Shown piece by piece: positions 1 through 7,369 of a stretch of DNA of 10,076 nucleotides. The notes beneath the pieces are model-generated. The model was not told where the DNA came from, searched no databases, and was given only the letters and a program-made list of their open reading frames with translations. Source of the stretch: Mucilaginibacter sp. (GTDB lineage Bacteria > Bacteroidota > Bacteroidia > Sphingobacteriales > Sphingobacteriaceae); contig JAQBNY010000023.1 in the NCBI GenBank assembly GCA_028288315.1, positions 1-10,076 on the forward strand, given 5' to 3'. Position numbers and translations under genes: made by a program. Position 1 is the first letter of the stretch. Each line of letters starts with the position of its first letter.

Positions 1-1222
1 CTAAGTAACCATCGCGCTCAACAGTGTAACGTACCAGTTCTGATCCTGGTGTAATGGTAAACTCGGCCTTTGTTTGTAAATTTTTATCAATAGCCTGTTT
101 AGCAATAGATGCCGAACGGGTAATATCTTCATATGATGAGTTGGTACATGAACCAATTAAACCTACTTCTAATGTAGTAGGCCAGTTGTTTTCACGTACA
201 GCTGTAGCGAATTTAGATATAGGCCAAGCCAAATCAGGAGTAAACGGACCGTTAACGTGTGGTTCAAGTTCTGATAAGTTGATTTCAATAACCTGATCAA
301 AATATTGCTCAGGGTTAGCATAAACCTCGTCATCGCCGGTTAAGTGTTGTTTAACGGCATTGGCTAGCTCAGCAATATCAGCACGTTGTGTGCCTTGCAG
401 GTAAGCAGCCATTTTTTCATCGTATCCAAAGATAGATGTGGTTGCACCAATCTCTGCACCCATGTTACAGATGGTACCTTTACCTGTTGCAGAAAGTGAA
501 CGTGCACCTTCACCAAAATATTCAACAATAGCGCCTGTACCACCTTTAACAGTAAGGATACCGGCTACTTTTAAGATAACGTCTTTTGCTGATGTCCAAC
601 CAGAAAGTTTACCGGTTAATTTAACACCAATTAATTTAGGGAATTTTAGCTCCCATGGCAAACCGGCCATAACATCACAAGCATCGGCACCGCCAACACC
701 AATGGCAATCATACCTAAACCACCAGCATTAGGTGTGTGTGAGTCGGTACCGATCATCATACCACCCGGAAAAGCATAGTTCTCTAATACTACCTGGTGA
801 ATAATACCCGCACCAGCTTTCCAGAAACCGATACCATATTTATCTGATACAGATGCAAGGAAATCATAAACTTCCCTGTTTATATCAACAGCGGTGTTTA
901 AATCGGCAACTGCGCCAACTTTAGCCTGTATTAAGTGATCGCAATGTACGGTTGATGGTACAGCCACCTGCGGACGACCTGCCTGCATAAACTGCAACAA
1001 TGCCATCTGTGCAGTAGCATCTTGCATAGCCACGCGGTCTGGTGCAAAGTCAACGTAGTCGGTACCGCGTTCAAAAGCACGTTTAGCATCACCTTCGGTA
1101 AGGTGAGCGTATAATATTTTTTCGGTTAAAGTAAGATGTTTACCGGTCGCTTTACGGGCAGCATCCACGCGGGTGCTGTAGCGATCATAAACTTTTTTGA
1201 TCATGTCTAAATCAAAAGCCAT
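1..1222 (-). CDS. acn: Aconitate hydratase (aconitase), N-terminal 407 residues; C-terminus beyond window
   Basis: Catalyses the citrate/isocitrate interconversion in the TCA cycle, in the cytoplasm, using a [4Fe-4S] cluster. Reading the minus strand from ATG at 1222 gives an open frame to the window edge, beginning MAFDLDMIKKVYDRYS. Active-site residues of the mitochondrial-type enzyme are all visible with a constant spacing: Gln67 (AMQDATAQ), Asp95-His96 (HCDH), His142 (IIHQVV) and Asp160-Ser161-His162 (DSHTPNAGG). The first cluster cysteine is Cys359 in GSCTNSSYED. The other two cluster cysteines and the swivel domain would be encoded beyond position 1. Family members of this type are around 750 residues, so a little over half is present. 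The frame shows no interruption. The next gene upstream on the same strand is 191 bp away, so acn probably has its own promoter. The identification is firm; only the completeness of the gene is unseen. Confidence 0.96.
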   Translation of the reverse strand, partial: MAFDLDMIKKVYDRYSTRVDAARKATGKHLTLTEKILYAHLTEGDAKRAFERGTDYVDFAPDRVAMQDATAQMALLQFMQAGRPQVAVPSTVHCDHLIQAKVGAVADLNTAVDINREVYDFLASVSDKYGIGFWKAGAGIIHQVVLENYAFPGGMMIGTDSHTPNAGGLGMIAIGVGGADACDVMAGLPWELKFPKLIGVKLTGKLSGWTSAKDVILKVAGILTVKGGTGAIVEYFGEGARSLSATGKGTICNMGAEIGATTSIFGYDEKMAAYLQGTQRADIAELANAVKQHLTGDDEVYANPEQYFDQVIEINLSELEPHVNGPFTPDLAWPISKFATAVRENNWPTTLEVGLIGSCTNSSYEDITRSASIAKQAIDKNLQTKAEFTITPGSELVRYTVERDGYL

Positions 1223-1413
1223 GTTGTTTGATTTTTAGTGTAGTAAAAAAGGACTTATGCAAACCGTTTCCGGCTGTAGCGGCGAATTTACAAAATATAA
1301 ACAGCTATTAAAGTCAGAGGTTTGTACAATTGTTATTTGGATATGTTCTAAATAATTACTTTAGTCAATTGCTTGTTAACCGTTTGTATTACCTGTTAAC
1401 TGCAAACCGCCTA
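1223..1413. other. Intergenic region between aconitase and the sugar dehydrogenase
   Basis: This 191-bp AT-rich spacer must hold the aconitase promoter and the 3' end of the dehydrogenase transcript, both on the minus strand. On the minus strand a TA-TAT-TTTG string (1291-1299) resembles the Bacteroidota -7 box TAnnTTTG, but it has one extra base and no TTTG-type upstream box at the usual distance, so I do not call it a promoter. I found no strong hairpin with a T-tract after the dehydrogenase stop codon. Two GTTAAC hexamers (1376-1381 and 1395-1400) and two copies of GCAAACCG (1259-1266, 1402-1409) are present, with no evident role. Confidence 0.4.
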
Positions 1414-2514
1414 CTACCCTTTGCTAACCTCTATTATCTTGTCATTACCTCCATTACTTGTTATAATATAAACTTTGCCATCCGGCGATATGGCAACATC
1501 TCGCATGCGGCCATAAGCGTTTTTATAAAATGTATTTACAACTTCTACTTTATCGCCTGCAGTATTTAACTTTATCTGCAATAGTTCTGAATCTTTTAGC
1601 ACGGCCAGCAGCAAGGAATTTTTCCATTGGGGAATAGCGTCATTATTATAATAATCAATACCCGATGGGGCAATGGTTGGTGTCCAGGCAAAAATGGGTT
1701 CGACTACATTATTGGCAGTACAGAATGAAGGTTCGGTTCCGTTATCGCAGAAACCTTCAACATTTGGCCAACCAAAATTGCGCCCTTTTTGTATGATATT
1801 GATTTCGTCATTGGTACTGGCTCCATGTTCTGAGCTGTAAAGCCGGTCATTCACAAATACCAAACCTTGCGGGTTGCGGTGACCATAGCTCCAAAGCGGG
1901 CTGCCTGGTATCGGGTTATCTGCCGGAATGCTGCCATCTAAATTGATGCGTTGAATTTTGCCTGCGAAATTGGTTTTGTCCTGAGCCCTTGATGATATTG
2001 AAGCATCGCCACTGGTAATGTATAGCTTTTTATCCGGAGATATTGCCAGGCGCGTGCCGTTATGAATACTGGATGCCGGAATGTTATCCAGCAGAACCTG
2101 AGGGTTAGTAAGCGTTGTACCGTTATAGGTAAACTTCACTATTTTTTTGGTATAAGCCCCGCTCTTAAGATAATTATAGGCTACAAACACCTCAGGAGTA
2201 GTGCTAAAATCGGGATGTAGCACCATGCCCAGTAGTCCGCCTTCGCCTTGCGATACAACTTCGCTAATGGTAAACAAAGGTGTAACAGCCCCGCTTGCAG
2301 GATCAACCCTGCTAATTTTACCGCCGCGTTCAGTTATCCATAGCTTATTGTCAGGGCCCCACAAAATTTCCCAGGGGTAATTTAAATTTTGGGTAAGTAC
2401 TTTGTCGGCAAGGGTTACCTCTGTTTGAGTATTATCAGATTTACTTGAGCCTTTTTTACAGGTAATAAAAACTACCACACTCAAAATAGCGGCAAAAATT
2501 GTCCAGGTTTTCAT
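1414..2514 (-). CDS. PQQ-dependent glucose/sorbosone dehydrogenase family lipoprotein
   Basis: Predicted periplasmic six-bladed beta-propeller of the soluble glucose dehydrogenase / sorbosone dehydrogenase (GSDH) family, which oxidises sugars using PQQ. The 366-residue protein starts with a short lipoprotein signal: Lys2, a hydrophobic stretch at 5-17, then FITC with the probable lipidated Cys19. Residues after the Cys are basic and Ser-rich without an acidic run, which suggests retention on the periplasmic side (inference). Family motifs occur in order: PWEILWGPDNKLWITERGG (47-65), GEGGLLGMVLHPDF (90-103), HNGTRLAISPDKKLY (151-165) and YGHRNPQGL (210-218), then SSEHGASTNDEIN (227-239) and NFGWP (246-250). 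By comparison with Acinetobacter soluble glucose dehydrogenase, His151 fits the catalytic base and Arg213 the substrate/PQQ arginine; this is my alignment by eye. The true substrate is unknown, and some relatives are annotated only as GSDH-domain proteins. Thr at the position before Cys is not the commonest lipobox residue. Confidence 0.86.
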   Translation of the reverse strand: MKTWTIFAAILSVVVFITCKKGSSKSDNTQTEVTLADKVLTQNLNYPWEILWGPDNKLWITERGGKISRVDPASGAVTPLFTISEVVSQGEGGLLGMVLHPDFSTTPEVFVAYNYLKSGAYTKKIVKFTYNGTTLTNPQVLLDNIPASSIHNGTRLAISPDKKLYITSGDASISSRAQDKTNFAGKIQRINLDGSIPADNPIPGSPLWSYGHRNPQGLVFVNDRLYSSEHGASTNDEINIIQKGRNFGWPNVEGFCDNGTEPSFCTANNVVEPIFAWTPTIAPSGIDYYNNDAIPQWKNSLLLAVLKDSELLQIKLNTAGDKVEVVNTFYKNAYGRMRDVAISPDGKVYIITSNGGNDKIIEVSKG

Positions 2515-2627
2515 AAGCTTCGATGTTAATAAGTGGGGGGTAACTATTTAACAGACAAAGGGTAGAATTGTTGCAGAAGAATACAGGAAGCTTGCTGATT
2601 ATTGCCAGTAAAGAATTCCGTTTCTTT

Positions 2628-3251
2628 TCAGAGAGTTAGCGCGTTAAAACTATAACCTTCTTTACTCCAGTATTCTAAAGCACGTGGTAAAACATATTTC
2701 AACCTATCAAAAGCTTTTAAGCTGTCATGAAACACAACAATAGAACCGGCTTCGGTATGCTTTAGCACATTCTTTAAACAAGCTTCCGGACTTAGGCTGG
2801 TATCAAAATCGCCGCTGAGCACATCCCACATTATAATTTTAAGATCAGGGCGGGCCGTTTGCAGTAATTTTATCTGTGCCCTTTTAATACGCCCGTATGG
2901 TGGGCGAAAAAGCGGTGTATCTAATAATTTATCAGTCTGCAAAAAATTATCAAGGTAAATCTGGTTGTTTGTAACCCATCCTTTTAAATGATTAAAAGTA
3001 TGATTACCAATAGAGTGACCACCAGCTTTTACCTGCTCAAAAATATCAGTATGTTTACTTATATTATCGCCAATACAAAAGAAAGTAGCTTTTGCATTAT
3101 GCTTTTTTAAAATATTTAATACAAAAGGTGTAACAATGGGTATAGGGCCGTCGTCAAAAGTCAAATAAATGCAACGGGTAGCCGTCTTGGTGTTCCATAC
3201 TAAATTAGGATACAGCTTTTTAAGTAGCCAGGGAGTTTTTACCAGGTACAT
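2628..3251 (-). CDS. Polysaccharide deacetylase, NodB homology domain (CE4)
   Basis: Predicted metal-dependent de-N-acetylase acting on a cell-surface or peptidoglycan-type N-acetylated sugar. The 207-residue protein is almost only the NodB domain. All five CE4 motifs are visible: motif 1 TFDDGP (31-36, Asp33 catalytic base and Asp34 metal ligand), motif 2 HSIGNHTFNH (79-88, His84 and His88 as metal ligands), motif 3 RPPYG (116-120), motif 4 around Asp143-Asp148 (DVLSGD) and motif 5 VVFHDS (172-177, catalytic His175). It therefore looks catalytically complete. There is no clear cleavable signal peptide; the N-terminus has only a short hydrophobic patch (VKTPWLL), so cellular location is uncertain. 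It lies 113 bp upstream of the sugar dehydrogenase on the same strand and diverges from the exporter genes. The substrate cannot be told from sequence; chitooligosaccharide, peptidoglycan or exopolysaccharide are all possible. Confidence 0.9.
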   Translation of the reverse strand: MYLVKTPWLLKKLYPNLVWNTKTATRCIYLTFDDGPIPIVTPFVLNILKKHNAKATFFCIGDNISKHTDIFEQVKAGGHSIGNHTFNHLKGWVTNNQIYLDNFLQTDKLLDTPLFRPPYGRIKRAQIKLLQTARPDLKIIMWDVLSGDFDTSLSPEACLKNVLKHTEAGSIVVFHDSLKAFDRLKYVLPRALEYWSKEGYSFNALTL

Positions 3252-3274
3252 GCATTAAAGGAGTTAGAATGTTT

Positions 3275-3304
3275 CATTTATATTAAAAAAATAAAGCTTG
3301 CAAA
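3275..3304 (-). promoter_or_regulatory. Candidate Bacteroidota-type promoter for the polysaccharide deacetylase
   Basis: On the minus strand a TTTG box (3301-3304) is followed after 18 bp by TATAAATG (3275-3282). This resembles the Bacteroidota sigma-ABfr layout of TTTG and TAnnTTTG, with two mismatches in the second box. The second box ends 23 bp before the deacetylase ATG at 3251, so the leader would be short. The site lies in the 96-bp divergent gap. I could not find an equally good match facing the TolC gene. Such matches arise easily in AT-rich DNA, hence the modest confidence. Confidence 0.35.
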
Positions 3305-3347
3305 GTAATTACCAGTTACTTAGATTAGAATTGTATACCAACTTATC

Positions 3348-4790
3348 ATGAAACTAAATTTACCAAAATCAAAAGTAACCATTGCTTGCTTTATATTATT
3401 TTCAATATTTAATTTAAATGCACAGGCGCAAGAAGTAATAACACTGCAAAAAGCTATAGACCTTACGCTTGAGCGCAATTTAACCATTAAGCAGTCGCAA
3501 TTTACTGAGGCCCTTACTGATGAGGATTTAAAGCAATCCAAGTATAACCTGTTGCCAAACTTAACAGCAGGTCCGCAGGCCTCATTCAATTTCGGTCGTA
3601 ATATTGACCCCTCAACCAACCAGTTTACCAACCAGCGTATATTTGCCTTAAGTGGTAATTTAAGCACACAGGTAACACTTTTTCAGGGTGGCCAGTTACG
3701 TAACCAAATAATTGCTAACAGACTACAATTGGATGCCGACCGTAGTAGCACTGCTAAAGTAAAAAACGATTTAATATTGAATGTAGTTACCACATATTTA
3801 AGTGTATTAACAAATCAAGACCTGGTTGCTGCAGCTTTACAGCAAATTGACATTGCCAAAATTACGCTGGATAGAGCACAAAAGAGCTATGATGTAGGTA
3901 ACCAAACTCTTGCAGATCTTTCACAGGCAAAAGCGCAAGTGTCAACTGCCGATCTTAATTATACAACCGCCCAAAATCAATTTGATTTATCTGTATTGAC
4001 TCTAAAACAATATATGGAGATGCCACCATCAACAAGTATAGCTGTTGAAAAACCGGACATTAGTAAGTTAAGTGATGTAAGCACCGTATTTGATGCGGAA
4101 GCGGTTTTAAAAACGGCACTGTCTGTCAACCCGGATATCAGCCTTGCCGAAGCTCGTCAGAAAGTTGCTGCTCAAAGAATTAAAGTAGCAAAGGGTAATT
4201 ACTATCCAAGCGTAGTACTGTTTGGCCAGGCTGGTTCAAATTATTCTGACGCGCGTAAATTACCGGGCGCAATTACGCCTACCGGCAAATTGGATACCAT
4301 TGGTTTTGTGCAAAACTCTAGAAATGCCGTTGTTGTACCAAATTTTACGCAAGGTGTAACTAAGTACCCAGTTGGCAAGCAACTTAGCGATAACTTTAAC
4401 CAAAGCGTTGGCATTAGCCTGCAGATACCCATATTTGGCCGTTTTGCAGCACGTACATCAGTACGTAAAGCAAAGATATCTTTTGAATATGCCGAAGTAA
4501 CCACACAATTGGCCCGTACTAATTTGGGTAAAATAATTTACCAGGCAGTATGGGATGTTAGAGCTGCCGACAAAAAATATCAATCAACACAACAAACCTA
4601 CCAGGCGAATAAGGAGGCATTTAATGTAATACAGCAACGGTATAATGTAGGTTTGATAAACTCGCTTGATTATAACACCTCATTAACAAACCTTAACAAA
4701 TCGCAGTTTGATTTGATACAAGCTAAGTATGAAGTTGTGTTCAGAAGCAAAATAATTGATTATTATCTCGGAAATCCTATTAAACTTTAA
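3348..4790 (+). CDS. TolC family outer membrane efflux channel
   Basis: Outer membrane exit duct of a tripartite exporter; members form trimers with a 12-strand barrel and a long periplasmic alpha-helical tunnel. The 480-residue protein has a signal peptide (residues 1-27) with basic start, hydrophobic core and an AQA/Q cleavage site. After it comes the first outer membrane efflux repeat, EVITLQKAIDLTLERN (29-44), with the barrel-strand region near LLPNLTAGPQASFNFGRNID (68-87). The second repeat begins near LKTALSVNPDISLAEAR (254-270), with a matching KGNYYPSVVLFGQAG stretch (282-296). Long Gln/Ala-rich helices lie at about 125-225 and 370-470. The typical YDVGNQTLADLSQAKAQV motif (181-198) has an equivalent YNVGLINSLDYNTS in the second half. 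The adaptor gene starts 26 bp downstream, so the two are almost certainly one transcript. The specific substrate is unknown. Confidence 0.93.
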   Translation: MKLNLPKSKVTIACFILFSIFNLNAQAQEVITLQKAIDLTLERNLTIKQSQFTEALTDEDLKQSKYNLLPNLTAGPQASFNFGRNIDPSTNQFTNQRIFALSGNLSTQVTLFQGGQLRNQIIANRLQLDADRSSTAKVKNDLILNVVTTYLSVLTNQDLVAAALQQIDIAKITLDRAQKSYDVGNQTLADLSQAKAQVSTADLNYTTAQNQFDLSVLTLKQYMEMPPSTSIAVEKPDISKLSDVSTVFDAEAVLKTALSVNPDISLAEARQKVAAQRIKVAKGNYYPSVVLFGQAGSNYSDARKLPGAITPTGKLDTIGFVQNSRNAVVVPNFTQGVTKYPVGKQLSDNFNQSVGISLQIPIFGRFAARTSVRKAKISFEYAEVTTQLARTNLGKIIYQAVWDVRAADKKYQSTQQTYQANKEAFNVIQQRYNVGLINSLDYNTSLTNLNKSQFDLIQAKYEVVFRSKIIDYYLGNPIKL

Positions 4791-4816
4791 AACATATAAA
4801 ATCCTGAAACAATATC

Positions 4817-6160
4817 ATGGGAAAAACTACTAAATATATTTTGATAAGCCTTGGCGCTTTAATTTTAATACTAATTATAGCCAAAGCAACGGGTATAATA
4901 GGCAAACCAAAGTTAACGCAGGTGGCTACTGAAAAAGCTGAAAGCCGCGACATAAACGAAACCGTTTCTGCCAGCGGAAAAATTAAACCTCACGTTGAAG
5001 TGAAAATAAGTCCTGAGGTATCAGGTGAGGTGGTTGAATTACCTATTAAAGAAGGTGATGTAGTTAAAAGGGGTCAGTTGCTATGCAGGATCCGTCCTGA
5101 CATATTAAAATCAGGCTATGACCGTGCAGTGGCATCATACAATACACAAAGGGCAAGTGTAGGTAATTCATCACAATTGCTAAAACAATCTGAAGCCACT
5201 TTTGCTAACCAGGCATCAATATATAAACGCAGTAAAGAGCTTTTTGATAAAAAAGTATTAACCGTAGCCGAGTTTGAGCAGGCAAAAGCCAATTATGAAG
5301 GTGCAAAGGCATCGCTTGAAGCTGCAAAGCAAAATGTAATAGGTTCAAACTATGGTTTGGCCCAATCATCTGCATCAGTTAAAGAGGCGCAGGATAACCT
5401 GGCTAAAACAACTATTTACGCACCTGTTGATGGGGTGGTATCAAAGCTGTCAATTGAAAAAGGCGAACGTGTTTTAGGCACACAGCAATTTGCCGGTACC
5501 GAGATCATGACCATATCTGATCTAAGCAAAATGGATGTAAATGTTGATGTGAACGAAAATGATATTAACCGGATTGGAATAGGTAATAAAGCTAAAATTG
5601 AGATTGATGCTTTTTTAGGTAAAAAGTTTGATGGTGAAGTTATTGAAATAGGCAGTTCGGCCAATGTTGTAGGTACCAATGCAGACCAGGTAACTAACTT
5701 TACCGTTAAAGTTCGCATTACAGCCCAATCATATATTGATCTGTTGAAGAAGAACGCGGAAAACCATTCACCATTCCGCCCGGGATTAACAGCTACTGTT
5801 GATATACAAACCAACCATGTAAATGCATTATCGGTACCTATACAATCAGTGACCACCCGCGACGAGAAAAAACCTGATGTGGCAAATAAGTCAAAGGATA
5901 CCGATGATAAAAAAACTACAGCAAGCACCCCTCCATCAAAAGAGTATGTGTTTGTTTACTCGGCAGGTAAGGTTAAGCAAGTTGCAGTTACTACCGGTAT
6001 TCAGGATGATACCTATATACAGATATTAAGCGGCTTAAAACGTGGCGAAGAAGTGGTAGCGGCACCATTTGCAGCTATTTCAAAAACTTTGAAAGATGCT
6101 ATGGTGGTTGAGAAGGTAGACAAATCAAAACTATTTAGCGGCGACGCTAAGAAAGACTAA
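4817..6160 (+). CDS. Periplasmic adaptor (membrane fusion protein, HlyD/MacA-like) of an efflux system
   Basis: Bridges an inner membrane pump to the TolC-type channel encoded just upstream. The 447-residue protein has an N-terminal membrane anchor (about 7-24) and no lipobox. The biotinyl-lipoyl half-motif follows at 58-93 (PHVEVKISPEVSGEVVELPI, then GDVVKRGQLL). A coiled-coil hairpin spans about 96-196, rich in Ala, Gln and Lys. The second lipoyl half is at 199-220 (TIYAPVDGVVSKLSIEKGER), followed by a beta-barrel domain (about 228-345) containing FRPGLTATVDI (320-330). A Lys/Asp/Thr/Pro-rich linker (348-375) separates this from a C-terminal membrane-proximal domain (376-430). The linker looks like a lineage-specific insertion. 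The layout is close to MacA, which partners an ABC pump, but RND partners cannot be excluded. No pump gene follows; the operon ends in a terminator 24 bp after the stop. Confidence 0.92.
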   Translation: MGKTTKYILISLGALILILIIAKATGIIGKPKLTQVATEKAESRDINETVSASGKIKPHVEVKISPEVSGEVVELPIKEGDVVKRGQLLCRIRPDILKSGYDRAVASYNTQRASVGNSSQLLKQSEATFANQASIYKRSKELFDKKVLTVAEFEQAKANYEGAKASLEAAKQNVIGSNYGLAQSSASVKEAQDNLAKTTIYAPVDGVVSKLSIEKGERVLGTQQFAGTEIMTISDLSKMDVNVDVNENDINRIGIGNKAKIEIDAFLGKKFDGEVIEIGSSANVVGTNADQVTNFTVKVRITAQSYIDLLKKNAENHSPFRPGLTATVDIQTNHVNALSVPIQSVTTRDEKKPDVANKSKDTDDKKTTASTPPSKEYVFVYSAGKVKQVAVTTGIQDDTYIQILSGLKRGEEVVAAPFAAISKTLKDAMVVEKVDKSKLFSGDAKKD

Positions 6161-6162
6161 AT

Positions 6163-6276
6163 AAAGGCGAAAGCTGAAAGGATAAAGGTGAAAGGTTTTA
6201 GGATCTTTCACCTTTTTTGTTTTCAACGTATTATATAAAGCTTTCTGCTTTCATCTTTACCCTTTCACCTTTTTTT
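6163..6276. repeat. Inverted arrays of AAAGNNN heptads flanking the exporter terminator
   Basis: The plus strand carries AAAG at 6163, 6170, 6177, 6184 and 6191, exactly every 7 bases. Its complement CTTT occurs at 6241, 6248, 6255, 6262 and 6269, again exactly every 7 bases, in the opposite orientation. The two arms can pair over about 23 of 33 positions, enclosing the terminator hairpin. The string CTTTCACCTTTTTT is present twice (6205-6218 and 6262-6275), so the 5' arm at 6184-6194 has two identical possible partners. The period and the copies are seen directly. Whether this is a dispersed intergenic repeat family, a terminator backup or something else is inference. Confidence 0.75.
6184..6218 (+). 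terminator. Rho-independent terminator of the TolC-adaptor operon
   Basis: A perfect 11-bp stem pairs 6184-6194 (AAAGGTGAAAG) with 6205-6215 (CTTTCACCTTT) around a 10-base loop, and a run of six T at 6213-6218 overlaps the end of the stem. It starts 24 bp after the adaptor stop codon. An alternative 3' arm with a seven-T run exists at 6262-6276. Confidence 0.85.
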
Positions 6277-6292
6277 CATTAATTTGTTGTGT

Positions 6293-6310
6293 CGGTAAAA
6301 CCAATTACCG
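6293..6310. promoter_or_regulatory. Small inverted repeat in the gpsA leader (possible operator or hairpin)
   Basis: CGGTAA (6293-6298) and TTACCG (6305-6310) form a perfect 6-bp inverted repeat with a 6-base spacer, ending 20 bp before the chosen gpsA start. A TTTG at 6283-6286 lies 19 bp before a TA at 6306-6307, giving a poor match to the Bacteroidota promoter pattern that overlaps this repeat. A chance occurrence is quite possible. Confidence 0.2.
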
Positions 6311-6330
6311 GTTGTACACTTTACTTATTA

Positions 6331-7338
6331 ATGCTTAAGCAAATCAAAAAAATTACTGTTGTTGGCGGCGGAAGCTGGGCTACAGCAAATATTAAGATGC
6401 TTACCGATAATGCCATCGAAAAAGAAATTTTTTGGTGGATGAGGAATACAGAATCGGTTGAACATATAAAAAAATTTGGGCATAATCCCAACTATCTAAG
6501 TTCTGTTGAAATAAAAGTTCCGGAGCAAAATATCTCGTCTGATCTTAAATCACTTATCCAGGTATCTGATTGTATTTTACTTAATGTACCTGCCGCTTTT
6601 TTAAAAGAAGCGCTAAACGGTATTACGCCGGATGACCTGGTTGGTAAGAAAATAATATCGGCCATAAAAGGCATTGTGCCTGATGAGAACCTTATTATAG
6701 GCGAATTCCTGAACCAGAAGTATAATGTTCCGTTTGATCAGTTTTTGGTGATAAGCGGCCCCTGCCATGCCGAAGAGGTTGCGTTGGAGAAGTTATCTTA
6801 CCTCACCATAGCATCACAAAATAATGCGTTAGCTATTGAGTTTGCCGCCATGTTGAATACCCGTTATATTAAAACCATTGTATCTGATGATATTTACGGA
6901 ACCGAGTATGGTGCCGTACTTAAAAACGTATATGCTATTGCCAGCGGTATTTGCCATGGTGTTGGTTATGGCGATAATTTTCAGTCGGTGTTAATATCAA
7001 ATGCTATACGCGAGCTGGATAGGTTTGTAGCGTCTGTACACCCTATTAATAGAGATATAAAGGAATCTGCCTACCTGGGCGATCTGTTGGTTACTGCCTA
7101 TTCGCAGTTTAGCCGCAATCGTACTTTTGGTAATATGATAGGGAAGGGCTATACCGTAACATCGGCGCAATTGGAAATGAATATGGTTGCCGAAGGGTAT
7201 TATGCAGTAAATTGCCTACACCAGGTTAACAGGCAATACAAAGTGGAAATGCCTATTTGCGAAGCTGTTTACGCTATTTTATACAAAAAAAGTACTCCTG
7301 CTACTGAAATGCGTAAACTGGCAGAGAAATTGAGTTAA
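6331..7338 (+). CDS. gpsA: NAD(P)-dependent glycerol-3-phosphate dehydrogenase
   Basis: Reduces dihydroxyacetone phosphate to sn-glycerol 3-phosphate, the backbone precursor for phospholipids, in the cytoplasm. From ATG at 6331 the protein is 335 residues, matching the usual length near 335-340. The Rossmann dinucleotide motif is VVGGGSWATA (10-19). Further family signatures are SAIKGI (110-115, conserved Lys113), SGPCHAEEVA (142-151), the catalytic Lys198 in EYGAVLKNVYAIASGICHG (192-210), YGDN (213-216), GDLLVTAYS (250-258) and SRNRTFG (261-267). The frame is open upstream to a GTG at 6289, but the 14 added residues (SVKPITGC...) would precede the Rossmann strand without family precedent and would run over the leader inverted repeat, so I prefer the ATG. 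GPCH replaces the more usual GPS/GPT-F-A segment. The gene follows the exporter terminator, so it is a separate unit, and it may be co-transcribed with the small secreted protein 31 bp downstream. Confidence 0.93.
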   Translation: MLKQIKKITVVGGGSWATANIKMLTDNAIEKEIFWWMRNTESVEHIKKFGHNPNYLSSVEIKVPEQNISSDLKSLIQVSDCILLNVPAAFLKEALNGITPDDLVGKKIISAIKGIVPDENLIIGEFLNQKYNVPFDQFLVISGPCHAEEVALEKLSYLTIASQNNALAIEFAAMLNTRYIKTIVSDDIYGTEYGAVLKNVYAIASGICHGVGYGDNFQSVLISNAIRELDRFVASVHPINRDIKESAYLGDLLVTAYSQFSRNRTFGNMIGKGYTVTSAQLEMNMVAEGYYAVNCLHQVNRQYKVEMPICEAVYAILYKKSTPATEMRKLAEKLS

Positions 7339-7344
7339 ACTAAA

Positions 7345-7356
7345 TAAGTTAACTTA
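7345..7356. repeat. 12-bp perfect palindrome between gpsA and the small secreted protein gene
   Basis: TAAGTTAACTTA reads the same on both strands and sits in the 31-bp gap, ending 13 bp before the next ATG at 7370. It could be an operator half-site pair, but AT-rich palindromes of this size are not rare, and there is no second copy in the neighbouring spacers. Confidence 0.25.
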
Positions 7357-7369
7357 ATTAGATACTTAT

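Noticed and set aside
54..779. Plus-strand open frames antisense to aconitase
   Set aside because: The minus-strand aconitase reading has every active-site motif, so these are antisense shadows.
1371..1413. Possible terminator after the sugar dehydrogenase built from GTTTG and CAAAC plus GTTAAC repeats
   Set aside because: The stem is only five base pairs with a long loop and lacks a convincing T-run on the minus strand.
2578..2627. Possible terminator for the deacetylase (AAAGAA pairing with TTCTTT)
   Set aside because: A six-pair A/T stem without a T-run is too weak to call.
5416..5928. Long open frame antisense to the adaptor gene (170 codons)
   Set aside because: It is fully covered by the well-supported adaptor domains and shows no recognisable protein motif; it is an antisense shadow.
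6289..6330. GTG-initiated N-terminal extension of GpsA by 14 residues
   Set aside because: The extension lies in the leader with an inverted repeat and adds residues before the Rossmann strand that the family does not have; the ATG at 6331 gives the normal length.
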